A stretch of 64,000 nt of DNA, taken from the NCBI RefSeq assembly GCF_000186865.1, contig NW_008705566.1, forward strand, positions 549,807-613,806, written 5' to 3'. The notes under the pieces are model-generated. The model did not search any database and was not told the DNA's origin. It saw only the letters and a list, made by a program, of their open reading frames with translations. Shown here in pieces: positions 36,693-46,339 of this stretch; within the stretch, counting starts at the first letter, position 1; each line of letters starts with the position of its first letter. The stretch is from Aureococcus anophagefferens. Its lineage: Eukaryota > Sar > Pelagophyceae > Pelagomonadales > Pelagomonadaceae. The translations under genes were made by a program, and so were the position numbers.

Positions 36693-38374
36693 CGGGGCGC
36701 GCGGGCTATGTTTGCCTCTCGGTGAAGCGGTGGTGAAGTCTATGCTTGGCGTCCACTGCCGCTTCGGCGTCACTGCCGGCTTCGGCCAGCGCGTATGGGC
36801 TCGTTCTCGGCCGAAATCGCATCGTTTTGAGCGCGGCTTGGCTCTACGGGTTCGCACGAGACCCTATCCGAATGCTGCAACGCGCAGTCTCATTGCGCGC
36901 GCTCGTCCGCGAGAACGAGGCGGTCGGATTTGCGTCTTTTTCGGCCTCAACTCGCCGCGATGCGCTCCCATTTTGCACGATCGACGATCAGGTGTGGGTT
37001 GAGGCGCTTCGGAGTCCACTAGTGGGGTCCCCTCGAGGTGCCAAACTTCTCTGACGCCCCGGACGACGATTCCGACGGAGCTATCACTCGCTCGGGATTG
37101 TCGGTGAAACGCGGCGCCGGCGACCAAGTGCTCGTTGGTCGATACGGTGCTCGCGAGGCGCGCCGACTGCTTCGCGGCGTTCGCACAGACGGGCAGCGGC
37201 TCTCTGCAGCGTGGATTCCGCTGTGGGCACCGAGAACGCCTCTGTGACGTCTTCCGAGATCTCGGCGCCGCACAAGATCTCGACCACGGCTCGCAGCAAC
37301 GATCCACGTCCTGCAACCCGTGACGGTCTCAGCGAATGCTTCGGTTGATGTTCCGACCCCGTGCGACCCGTTGATCACCTTCGTCGACGTCGTTTCCGCA
37401 GCGGACGGCGTGGCCAAATTGTCGCCCAGACCAGTAGCCGTCCAGCCACCGCCAGGACGACTCGCATCGGGTGATTTTGCTGACCGTGGCCAGCGCTGCG
37501 CGCCGCTTCTCGCCCGCGGAGGGGCCGTAAGACACTTAAACATCCCATCGCGCGCTTTTGAGCACCGGTGGCGACGGCTAGGGGTAGAGGCCCGCAGGAC
37601 ACGAGGCTGTGGTTCGCGGTCGCGGCGACAGGTTCAGTCGTGCGAGCCGTAGAGCGGTCGCAATCGGGCGAGTGTGTCCCGTGGAGGAAGCTGGAGCGCG
37701 CCCGAGCTCCATTCGCAGCGCCATCTCGTGCGCTGGGCGTCAAAGGCGTGCATGCGGATTTGCTGCCCTGCGAGTAGAAGCTGTGCTAGTGGCCGATGAC
37801 GGGTGTCGCAGCAGCTGGAATCGTTCCGAGGCATTGGGCGACGTCCGACGTGCGTCTACAAACACTCGTGGAGCGTCTTCGCGGCGAAGTGTGCGCGCAG
37901 GCGAAGTCGTAGCGAATCTCGCGCCTGGCGCCGCCGAGCGGCTTTCCGCACCCCCGAACCCGTGCGACGCGCCCGACGTCGCGACGCTTCGTCAGAGGCA
38001 CCGTCTAGGACCTCTTCGCGCGTCCTGAGCTTCCTGGAGCTGCCGCTGCCGCGGCGCCGGCGGGACCGCGCCGCAAGCACCGCCACAGGAGGAGTGCGTC
38101 GATTCCGACCGTTCGCGTGCGCCGCCCCCGACAGCGTTTCACGGACGGATTTTTGCGTCGGGCGGCCTCTCTATGACCATGCGAGGCTAGGCGCGGGGCA
38201 AGGGCTACAGGGTCGGCGGCCAGGCCGCGAACGACGCGCCAAGCCGAGCTCGCGAGGAGCCGGCCAAATTGGCCGCGAGGTCGCGAGATCTGGCCGGGGC
38301 TGAAGCGGCAGTGGACGCCAAGGTCTATGGGAGAGCATGATGGTCCGCGCCGGAGAGCGTCGGCAGCGCTGAAC
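36693..38374. other. Gene-poor 1.7-kb stretch; possible decayed retroelement
   Basis: Open frames here are short, occur on both strands and lack the strong codon bias of neighbouring genes. On the minus strand around 37000-37540 scattered segments (GTSTEAFAETVTG; EILCGAEISEDVTEAF; SVGIVVRGVREVWHLEG) faintly recall the RNase-H end of Copia-type pol, with several frame changes. That reading is weak. No terminal repeats or RNA gene were seen. Confidence 0.3.
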
Positions 38375-39268
38375 ATGGACGTGCACGCTGCGGGCGCCGC
38401 GCCCGCGCCGCCGCGGCCCGAGCGCGGCATGGACGCCATCCCGCTGTGGCGCGCGCAGCAGGAGCCGGCGCTCGTCGCCGCGGCGCTCGAGCGCCACTCC
38501 TTCGCGGTCATCGCGCTGGGCGAGCGCGACGCGCGCGCCGTGCGGGACTGCGCCGCATCCGCGCGGGAGTTCTTCCAGTCGACGCCCGACGGCGGCAAGG
38601 CGCGGCTGCGCCAAAGCTTCGCGGACGCCGGCGGCGAGGGCCTCGTGGGCTACAACCGCCCGCACGCGGCCAAGGAGGTCGTGCGCGTCCGCCGCGGCTG
38701 CCACGACGCCGTGCCGCGCTGCCCCGTGTCGCTGCGCGGCCGCGTGCTCGGCGCGTTCGACGTGCTGGAGCGCGTCGCGGTCTGCGCGTGGCGCGCGGCG
38801 CGAGCGGCCGCCGCGCCGGACTGCGCGGAGGACGAGCTCGGGCTCGTCGTCGGCCCCGGGTCGGAGGCCATCTCCAGCTCGCCCTTCGACCTCATGTACT
38901 ACCCGAACGACGCCGCGGCCGCGGCCGAGCCCAACAGCACGCCCCACGTCGACAGCCCGGGCCTCGTCACGGCGATCCCCGTCGCCGGGACGCCGGGCCT
39001 GCGCGTCCGCGACCGCGCGACGGGCGACGTCGTCGAGGCGGAGCGGCGCTACCGGCCCCACGCCGACGTCGTCGTCTTCGTCGACGCGGCGCTCCAGGCC
39101 CTCTCCCGGGGGCGGCTCCGCGCCTGCACGCACGACGTCGCCAAGGGGCCGGCGCCGCGGCTCTCGCTCGTCTACGAGCTCCGGCCGGCCATGGCCGTCG
39201 CCGCGGCGATCCTCGCGCCCCAGGGGCGGAAGCGGCGGCGCGCGCCAGACCCGCCGCCGGGCGACTAG
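38375..39268 (+). CDS. 2-oxoglutarate/Fe(II) oxygenase (isopenicillin-N-synthase-like)
   Basis: 297 residues from ATG 38375 (upstream ATG 38327 also in frame). The iron-binding facial triad is visible: HVD in TPHVDSPGLVTAI, and the distal His in CTHDVAKG. The 2OG-binding Arg follows in RLSLVYELRP. PGLRVRDRATGDVVEAERRYRPHADVVVFVDAAL matches the jelly-roll core. N-terminal segment LERHSFAVIAL and DCAASAREFF fit the family's DIOX_N region. It probably hydroxylates a small molecule. The C-terminus is basic (GRKRRRAPD). Confidence 0.8.
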   Translation: MDVHAAGAAPAPPRPERGMDAIPLWRAQQEPALVAAALERHSFAVIALGERDARAVRDCAASAREFFQSTPDGGKARLRQSFADAGGEGLVGYNRPHAAKEVVRVRRGCHDAVPRCPVSLRGRVLGAFDVLERVAVCAWRAARAAAAPDCAEDELGLVVGPGSEAISSSPFDLMYYPNDAAAAAEPNSTPHVDSPGLVTAIPVAGTPGLRVRDRATGDVVEAERRYRPHADVVVFVDAALQALSRGRLRACTHDVAKGPAPRLSLVYELRPAMAVAAAILAPQGRKRRRAPDPPPGD

Positions 39269-39297
39269 CCCGGTGAATTAACCAAGATGATACTATT

Positions 39298-40545
39298 TTA
39301 CAACATGCCCGTGCCCGCGAGGGCCTTCTCGGCCTGGAACGTGCAGAAGATCACGGGCCACATGACGACGAGGGGCCAGGCGGCCTTGGCGATCTGCTTG
39401 GGCAGCTCGAAGGACAGCTTCTTCTCGTCGAACTGGTCCTCCTTCCGGAGGTCGAAGTCGAGGGACGCGTCGAGCTCGAACTCGCGCGTGAGCTCGATCT
39501 CGAGGGCCGGGTCCGTGCCGAAGGGCTCGAGGACGGCGAGCACCGGCTCCGCCTCCGGGTCTTCGTCGAGCTTCGCCACCTTGTCGTCGTTCGCGACCTT
39601 GGACAGGATGGTCACCCAGACGATCTCCATCGCGTCGACCCACAGCAGCTTCAGGTCCAGGGGCACGAGGTGCGAGAAGGAGATGGTGTGCACGAAGGGC
39701 CAGAAGCGCCAGGACGACCGCAGCGCCGGCCAGGACGTCGCCTTGACGTCCTCCCAGACGTCCCTGGGGTTCCGCAGCGCGAACGAGCCGATGAGGAAGC
39801 TGTACATCGCGTTGAGGTACAGGCTCCAGACCGTCTGGTCCGCGAAGACCTTGAAACCGGTCCCGTACCAGGCCCCGTCGAAGTCCAGGTGCGCCTCCAT
39901 CCAGACCATCCAGAAGTGGCAGAGCGGGCCGTGGCCGACGAAGCCCGCGGCGCCCGACCGCGCGGACCGCGCGAGGTCCACGGACTTGAGGTTCCGGCCC
40001 TGGTAGATCTGGGACACGAAGTCGCCCAGCGTGTAGGCCACGCCGGACGTGCAGGCCTTGTAGAAGATGGGGTTCGTCGGCACGAGCGCCTCGTAGCTGT
40101 GGATGCTGTCCATCGGCAAGCGCGCGAGGAGGTCCAGCGACGTCGCCAGCCGATAGGCGTCCTCGTTCTCCACGGGTAAGCAGTAGGTGTAGAGCGCCAC
40201 GATGGCCTCGACGTCGACGTGCAAGAGCTCGTAGGCGACGCCCAGCGCGACGAAGGCCAACACGCCGGCGTTGACGTACGCGAGCGTGTTGATGCGCTGG
40301 ATCTTCTCCAAGCGCTCCTTGGCGCGCTCTTTCCGAGCGGCGGCGAGCTCCGCGTCGTAGGCGGCGTCCGTGCTGCTCACGACGTCGCCGCTGCTCGTCA
40401 GCGTCACGGGGCCCTCGTCCGAAAGCGGCGTCGCGAGGGGCGCGGGTCTCCTCGTCTTCTTGTGCAGGCGCGTGCGCTGGGTCGGTGGCGCCTGGAGGGC
40501 ATGGGTGGCCGTCAGCACGCACGCCACGACTGCGGCGATCCGCAT
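39298..40545 (-). CDS. Plastid-targeted Mpv17/PMP22-family membrane protein
   Basis: 415 residues from the ATG at 40545. The start MRIAAVVACVLTATHALQAPP is a signal peptide with an ASAFAP-like cleavage context. The Mpv17/PMP22 domain is clear: NPIFYKACTSGVAYTLGDFVSQ, GHGPLCHFWMVWM, KVFADQTVWSLYLNAMYSFL, VKATSWPALRSSWRFWPFVHTISF, then LKLLWVDAMEIVWVTILS. A charged extension and a last membrane helix (AAWPLVVMWPVIFCTF) follow. Proteins of this family form membrane channels; here an envelope or thylakoid location is inferred. The first 16 residues of the longer frame (to 40593) are not needed. Confidence 0.82.
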   Translation of the reverse strand: MRIAAVVACVLTATHALQAPPTQRTRLHKKTRRPAPLATPLSDEGPVTLTSSGDVVSSTDAAYDAELAAARKERAKERLEKIQRINTLAYVNAGVLAFVALGVAYELLHVDVEAIVALYTYCLPVENEDAYRLATSLDLLARLPMDSIHSYEALVPTNPIFYKACTSGVAYTLGDFVSQIYQGRNLKSVDLARSARSGAAGFVGHGPLCHFWMVWMEAHLDFDGAWYGTGFKVFADQTVWSLYLNAMYSFLIGSFALRNPRDVWEDVKATSWPALRSSWRFWPFVHTISFSHLVPLDLKLLWVDAMEIVWVTILSKVANDDKVAKLDEDPEAEPVLAVLEPFGTDPALEIELTREFELDASLDFDLRKEDQFDEKKLSFELPKQIAKAAWPLVVMWPVIFCTFQAEKALAGTGML

Positions 40546-41054
40546 GGCGCTGGAACGTCGGGCGGCAATTGCGAGCTGCCGGGAGCTTGCCACGGCAGTG
40601 GTTGCGGACCACGACTCGAACTTGAAGAGCTCTGGAGGTGCCGTGGATTCCCGCTGCTTGCCCTTTGGTTGCAGTGGGAGTGGCCGCGCGTGTTGACGAC
40701 GACGAGGCCGTCGCGGAGCGCGCCGCGGCCAGTGCTGATGCGCCCCTCCTTTGGCAGGCTCAGCTTTACAGCTGGCAGCGCTGTGGGCCCAGTGCCCAGA
40801 TGAGGTGAGCCATTGCCAGTGCCGGCGCGTTAGAAGCTAGGCTGAGAGGGGGAGACCTAGGCAGGATACGTATCCCGGGCGATGGCGCTGGGGGATTTGG
40901 GTCATCTGGCGCGTCCCCGAGCTTCTGCGACGTCACGGCCCACTTCGCGTCGACGGCGTCGGGCGCAAGGCTGGCGCGAAGCCCCGGCTCGTTGTCCATC
41001 GTGCGCTCTCAGAAGAGACGCAAGCTGATGGATCGCGCTCTCAGGCACCGAGCG
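40546..41054. other. Divergent intergenic region
   Basis: 509 bp between divergent starts at 40545 (minus) and 41055 (plus). Short frames here lack protein-like composition. No obvious TATA box or RNA gene is seen. Confidence 0.5.
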
Positions 41055-41990
41055 ATGCGCCTCATCTTGACGACCGCCGTCGCAACGGCGCTCTCCACGA
41101 CCCCCAGACGCAACGTTGCCCTGCGCGCCGTCGGCGAGAAGACGGCCGAGGGCCTCGAGGAGATCTACGCGTCTATCGCCGCCGCGCAGCCGGCGCAGGA
41201 GGAGAACTACGCCTACTGGATCCAGAGCGCCGTCGACGCGCCGGCGCTCGAGGCGGCCGCGGCGCGCTGCGGCCTGACGCTCGACGTGGCGCGCGGCGTC
41301 GTGTCGTACGCGCCGGGCTTCGCCGCGCCGGCGCTCGACTTCGAGCTCTGGTACTGCCGCCACGGCAAGACGACGGGCAACACGGAGCCGCGCGTCTACC
41401 AGGGCTACGTCGACGAGCCGTCGAACGCGTTGAACGAGATCGGGCTGCAGCAGGCCGAGGACGCGGCGCAAAAACTCGAGGCGCTCGGCCTCGAGCCGGA
41501 CCTCGTCGTCCTGTCGCCGCTCGCGCGCGCGGCGGACACCGGCAAGGCGTTCCTCAAGCGGCGGTCCGACATCGCCGTGGCCACCTGGGAGTCGACGGCG
41601 GAGATGAAGTTCGGCGACTGGGACAACGTCATGGTCAAGGATTTGCCCAAGGACTCCATCTGCCACCTCTTCTACCTCGCCCAGAACGCCGTCGTCAAGG
41701 CCGGCGGGCCCTACGTCGAGCCGGCCACGGGGCGGTCCATACCCGGCGAGAACTTCGTCGAGGTCCTCGAGCGCATGCGCGGCGTCCTCGACGACCTCAA
41801 GGCCGAGGTCGCCGCGCTGCCGCCGGCCAAGGGCGGCGGCAAGCGCGTCGTGCTGCTCTACGGCCACTCCATGTGCGGCGCGGCGCTGGGCATCCTCACG
41901 GGCAACGGCAAGGTCGTCGACGGCGAGTCGTTCCTCGGCTTCGACGGCAAGTACATCATGCCCAACGCGACGCCCGTGCGGCTACTCTAA
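41055..41990 (+). CDS. Histidine phosphatase (phosphoglycerate-mutase-like)
   Basis: 311 residues. The catalytic RHG motif lies in LWYCRHGKTTGN and the second His in LLYGHSMCG. SPLARAADTGKAFL carries the usual phosphate-binding Arg, and a Glu (AEMKFGDWDN) sits near the active site. The N-terminus (MRLILTTAVATALSTTPRRN) looks like a signal or targeting peptide and is followed by a helical segment. These enzymes remove phosphate from sugar phosphates or other small molecules via a phosphohistidine. A longer frame from 40992 exists; the start at 41055 fits the targeting peptide. Confidence 0.82.
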   Translation: MRLILTTAVATALSTTPRRNVALRAVGEKTAEGLEEIYASIAAAQPAQEENYAYWIQSAVDAPALEAAAARCGLTLDVARGVVSYAPGFAAPALDFELWYCRHGKTTGNTEPRVYQGYVDEPSNALNEIGLQQAEDAAQKLEALGLEPDLVVLSPLARAADTGKAFLKRRSDIAVATWESTAEMKFGDWDNVMVKDLPKDSICHLFYLAQNAVVKAGGPYVEPATGRSIPGENFVEVLERMRGVLDDLKAEVAALPPAKGGGKRVVLLYGHSMCGAALGILTGNGKVVDGESFLGFDGKYIMPNATPVRLL

Positions 41991-42234
41991 AACTCGCTTC
42001 GCCTTCCGTGTTGACCATCGAGTCCTTCCTAGTACGTTTTTCCCCCCCGGGATTCGCGCTTCAGATAATTGCAGGCAGGAGCGCGGTGCGGCAACACAAC
42101 GTCAACGACGATTCAATCTGATCAGCTCATCGCAGAGCGGTGCAACAAAACATCAACGGGTTCATATTGGCTTCAATCGAAGCATCTATCGCAGCAAAGC
42201 CAGCTCTGGATCGCAATAAACGCACTTGTTGCCC

Positions 42235-44259
42235 ATGGCTCTGCCGCGGCGTTGGTTGTCGTTGCTGCTGCTGCTGCTGAGATGCAGCTGCTGGGTCCCT
42301 CGGAGACACGCGTGCCACCGCCGACGCGCAAGCAGCGCACGACACACATCGAGCGAGCGCGTCTTCGAGGTCTGCCGCCTCGACGACGGCGGGTCCATCG
42401 AGAGCTGCGCGATCATGTCCGTCGAGGAGCTCAATGACGTCGTCGGCGCCGTGGGCGTGCGGCTGGACGGCAAGAAGCTCGAGGAGCGGCTCAAGGAGGA
42501 CCTCGTCTTCACGGTGCCCGACGGCGGCGCGGAGACGCTCGTCTCCGTCGCCGACTGGCGTCGGTGCCTCGCGGACGACACCTGCGACGTGCCGCCGGAC
42601 GTGCTCTCCAAGGTCTACGGGCCCGACTACTTCCTGCGGCTCAAGCAGCAGAACCCGGCGCTCGACGCCGAGCGCCGCTACCACGTGCATTTCGGCGCGG
42701 GCCGCCTCGGCCTCGGCCTCGTCGTGCCCGCGATCGCCGCGTCCGGCGTGCCCTTCGCCGTCGTCCAGCGGCCGAAGCCCCGCTGGCAGGAGATCTTCCT
42801 CAGCGACGGCGAGTCCCGGGTGGACGTCGCCGTCAACGACGAGGTGAAGGTCCGCCGCGCGGAGGTCGTCTCGAGGGGCCGCGTGCCCGACGCGCTGCCG
42901 AGCACGTCGCTCGTCTTCGGCGCCTCGCAGAGCGACCTCGCGGGCGTGCTGGGCAAGGCGACGTCGTTTTCGTGCTCCCTGGGCGCGGCGATGAACAAGG
43001 TCATGCGGTCGACGCTCGAGGCGCTCCCGGAGCTCATGTCCGAGGCGGACGTCGTATCGCGGCAGAACAAGGCGCGGCGCGCGGCGGAGACGGCGCGGCG
43101 GCGGCGGCGCTACGTGCCCGACTACGTGCTCGGCGACGGCGCGTCCGAGGAGTTCTCCGGCGACCTGAACCCCGGCGACGACCCGCGGCCGGTGTTGTAC
43201 TGCGCGGAGAACGACCACGCCGCCGTCGCGGCGCTGAAGCGGTCCCTGCGCACGCGCGTGCGCGTCGTCGACTGCATGGTCGACCGCGTCTGCACGGGGC
43301 GGCGCATCGGGCCCGCGGGCGTCGAGATCGACGCGGAGCCGTGGTCCGGGTCCATCGTCGTTTTGGAGCCGGGCTTCACGAACCGCATGGTGCCCTTCGG
43401 GCGGGACATCGTGTCCCTGCCCGTGTCCCTGACCCACGCGGACTACCTCTCGGAGCGCAAGTTTTCCCTCGTCAACGGCATGCACACCGTGCTGGCGTTC
43501 CTCACGCTCCACAGGCTCTACGGCCCGAGCGCGTCCGGCCGCGAGTACGTGCTCCTCAAGTACACGCAGATGCGGCGCTGCGACCAGCGCGCCGTGGAGG
43601 CCGCGCGGTCCGCGCGCGTCGCCGCGCTGCTGGACAAGTTCGGCGCGGACCAGATCGCGCGGTGGGAGGGCGTCGACACCCGCGAGGCCGCGTGGGACGC
43701 GCTGCTCCGGTTCAGCGACGAGGTGCTCGTGGACCGCTTCTCGGCCATCGACGACCTCGTGTCGCGCGTCCTCGGCGGCGGCGTCGCGAACCGCTACCAG
43801 ACGCGGCTCCTGCCGACGGCGCGGTGGATGCGGCGGCGCGACGATCTCGGCGCGGCCGACGACCTCGGCGCCTTCTTCCTCCACGCCGCGGAGCGCGACC
43901 TCCTCAACGCCGAGCGGCGCCTCGACGACGACGAGAACCCCGTCGGCTGCGACCCCTTCGTCGACGCGGAGTGCGGCGAGGACGACGAGCTCGAGCCCCC
44001 CTGCGAGACGCCCCTCGAGGCCGAGGCCTTCGTCCGCGGCGCCTGCGCGGCGGCCGTCGCCGACTCGAAGCGCTTCTGCAACAAGGAGCTCGAGATCACG
44101 CACAAGAGCCTCATCAAGGAGCAGCGGCGCGCCGGCGGCAAAAAATTCTCGCCGACGGTCCAGACGGCCATCGCCGAGGACAAGGCCCGCGCCGTCGCCG
44201 TCGCCCGCGAGCGGCGCAAGGCCCGCGGGGGCCGCCAGCGCGACGTGGCCGACCCCTAG
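42235..44259 (+). CDS. Mannitol-1-phosphate dehydrogenase-like protein
   Basis: 674 residues. The Rossmann nucleotide-binding loop reads YHVHFGAGRLGLGLVVPAIAASG. Further polyol-dehydrogenase marks are LYCAENDHAAV (the conserved C-x-EN), VVDCMVDRVC, EPGFTNRMVPFG, and KFSLVNGMHTVLAFL with the catalytic Lys/Asn/His spacing typical of long-chain mannitol dehydrogenases. It would interconvert fructose-6-phosphate and mannitol-1-phosphate with NAD(H). The N-terminus (MALPRRWLSLLLLLLRCSC) is a signal peptide. The C-terminal 150 residues (DDDENPVGCDPF; KSLIKEQRRAGGKKF) are an extra extension. Confidence 0.78.
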   Translation: MALPRRWLSLLLLLLRCSCWVPRRHACHRRRASSARHTSSERVFEVCRLDDGGSIESCAIMSVEELNDVVGAVGVRLDGKKLEERLKEDLVFTVPDGGAETLVSVADWRRCLADDTCDVPPDVLSKVYGPDYFLRLKQQNPALDAERRYHVHFGAGRLGLGLVVPAIAASGVPFAVVQRPKPRWQEIFLSDGESRVDVAVNDEVKVRRAEVVSRGRVPDALPSTSLVFGASQSDLAGVLGKATSFSCSLGAAMNKVMRSTLEALPELMSEADVVSRQNKARRAAETARRRRRYVPDYVLGDGASEEFSGDLNPGDDPRPVLYCAENDHAAVAALKRSLRTRVRVVDCMVDRVCTGRRIGPAGVEIDAEPWSGSIVVLEPGFTNRMVPFGRDIVSLPVSLTHADYLSERKFSLVNGMHTVLAFLTLHRLYGPSASGREYVLLKYTQMRRCDQRAVEAARSARVAALLDKFGADQIARWEGVDTREAAWDALLRFSDEVLVDRFSAIDDLVSRVLGGGVANRYQTRLLPTARWMRRRDDLGAADDLGAFFLHAAERDLLNAERRLDDDENPVGCDPFVDAECGEDDELEPPCETPLEAEAFVRGACAAAVADSKRFCNKELEITHKSLIKEQRRAGGKKFSPTVQTAIAEDKARAVAVARERRKARGGRQRDVADP

Positions 44260-44397
44260 GACCCCACGGCGACGTGACACGCGTCGCCGCTCGAGATCGC
44301 TCGCGCCCGCGGCCGCCGGTTGGAACATCCCCCGGCGCCCGCGGCCGCCCCCTCGCTTCGCCCCGCTATCGTCTGTACAGTGTAAGCCTCGTAGCAG

Positions 44398-46154
44398 TTA
44401 ACTCCGACGATGGTGGTGCTCCTCGAGGTCCGCGCGCAGGTCGTCGAGGTAGGCGTAGTAGCGGTCGGGCCGCCACTTCGCCTCGGAGTAGGGCGTGTGC
44501 TCCGCGAGCGGCGGGCCGCCGCGCGACGCGAAGGGCAGCACGAGCTTGTCGACGAGGTAGGGCAGCGACTTGACGAGCATGGGCAGCATGAAGCGCTTCG
44601 GGATGCAGGCCCACCAGACGAGCGCGCCCATGTAGACGTGCCCCGCGCCCGAGAGCCGCCAGCTGAGGAAGTGCTCCCAGAGCGCGTCCGGCAGCCGGAA
44701 GAAGCCCGCGAAGAAGTCGCGCAGCTCGCCCGGGCTCAGGTCGCACAGCAGCTCGAAGCCGAAGTGCATGAAGTCGCGCTGCTTCCGGTCGTCCCTCGGC
44801 CACGTCGCGTCCCACGCGGCCGCCGACAGCGACGCGAGCTCGCCCGGCGCCTCGCGGCCGCGGTCCCGCGCGGCCGCGCGGCCGGCGGCCGACAGGCGCG
44901 GGTGGCTCGCGAGCGCGTCGGCGACGCGCGGCGCGACCTCCAGGGCGCGCGCGACCATGTAGCCGGACGCGGGGTGGATGCACGACGCCGTGGACCCGCA
45001 GCCTACCGTCCGCTGGGGCACGACGGGGTCCGCGCCCCCCATGGGGATGGCCGCCCGCTCCGACTCTAACACCGTGAACTCGCCGATGCCGTAGGACGCC
45101 GCGAGGCGCTTCCTCAGCCGCGCCTCGAGGTCCCTGCTGTCGCCGCCGGGCCGGCTCACCTGGGCGGGAAAAGAGTGCGAAATTCCCAACTTCAAAGGCT
45201 CCTCTCTCGGCCGTTTCCCACTCGTTTTGGCTGATTCTTGGACGAGCGATCATCTCTCGGGACGGTCTCGAAGCGTGGATGCGTTTTCCAGAACGCGCGC
45301 GCGCGGACCACTCACGTTGAAGCGGACTTGAATCACTCTTTCCCCGCCCCGCGGCTCGCGAGGATCGTCTCCTCGAAGAAGATTTTGCGCTCCGACAGGG
45401 GCATGACGTACATGAAGGACGGGAAGCGCTCGTTGCGCTTCACCGCGGCCGCGTCGTCGCCGAGGTAGCCGTCGCGGTAGTCCATGAGGACGAGCTTGTC
45501 GAGCGGGAACGGGTGGCCGCCGGGCACGTCGAGCAGCGCGCCGTAGGTGACCTGGAGGCCCGGGTCGAAGGCCGCGGCGTGCTCGACGAACTTGCGCTTG
45601 AAGCCCGTGGCGTCGACGACGGCGAGGCCCCGGACGGACGACCCGCCGTCCAGCGAGACCTCGCTCGGCGCGTCGTCGCGGTGGTCGACGCGGCGCGCGC
45701 CCTCGCTCACGAAAACCGTCGATGGCCCGCACTCGTCCACGAGGCGCCGCTTCAGCGCGATCCGGTCCACGCGGCCGTAGGGCCGCCGCAGCGTCACGTT
45801 CGCGAGGTCGCCCGCGCCGGCGTCCTCGAAGACGACGCTGCTCTCGCGCCAGACGGCGTCGCAGCAGTCGCCGTAGCCCAGCGGCTCGACCTCGTCGATC
45901 CAGACGCCGTAGTTGTTCGGCCAGGGCTTGTCCAGCGCCGGGTCGACCACGCAGACGCTGAGGTCGCGCCGCGCGCAGGCCGACGCGAGCGACAGGCCGG
46001 ACGGGCCGGCGCCGCAGATGACGACGTCGTAGACGTCGTTTTCCGGCGCGTCGCGCGCCGCGGCGCGCGACAGGGAGGGATGTCGTGGCTTCGTCGGAAG
46101 CACGAACGCCCGGCAGCACGCCGCGGCCAGCGCGACGCCGCGCACGGCTCGCAT
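44398..46154 (-). CDS. LCYB: Lycopene cyclase (beta/epsilon type)
   Basis: Exons 46154-45360 and 45159-44398 join in frame to 518 residues. The N-terminus MRAVRGVALAAACCRAFVLP is a bipartite plastid signal. Family motifs: DVVICGAGPSGLSLA (FAD site), WPNNYGVWIDE, VDATGFKRKFVEHA, FMYVMPLSERKIFFEETIL, VSRPGG, AAIPMGG, and VGCGSTASCIHPASGYMVARAL. It cyclises the ends of lycopene in carotenoid synthesis. The introner at 45160-45359 splits FEETIL|VSRP, a highly conserved block, and splicing restores it. A C-terminal hydrophobic region (FMLPMLVKSLPYLVDKLV) fits membrane association. Confidence 0.9.
45160..45359 (-). mobile_element. Introner F (family 1), GC-AG intron
   Basis: TSD GCGAGCCG (45359-45352, donor side) and GTGAGCCG (45159-45152, exon side) differ by one base: the donor-side copy has GC where the exon copy has GT. 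Termini CGGGGCGGGGAAAGAGTG and CACTCTTTTCCCGCCCAG. Splicing gives FEETIL-VSRP, phase 0. Length 200 bp, core in gene sense. Confidence 0.93.
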
Positions 46155-46339
46155 CCAGCGCACGCTGCAATCACCTGCTGATCGGGCAAAGCCCATGCTC
46201 ATAAGCGCGATGTAAATCAATCCAAGAGCTTGCACATCGTCAAGTACAAGCGCTCAGTTCACCAGCCCTTCACCTGCAAGGCTCCGCAGATTGCACTGAG
46301 ATTGCGCCGCGCTCCGACGCGTCCGAAGACGCGTCCCCC

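Noticed and set aside
37019..37543. 174-residue minus frame in the gene-poor region
   Set aside because: Mixed, weakly biased codons and no recognisable domain; only faint retroelement-like phrases.
44564..44700. Search of 3' regions for further in-frame TGA selenocysteine codons
   Set aside because: No other gene in the window has a TGA inside otherwise conserved redox sequence; the GST-like protein has Ser, not TGA, at the equivalent position.
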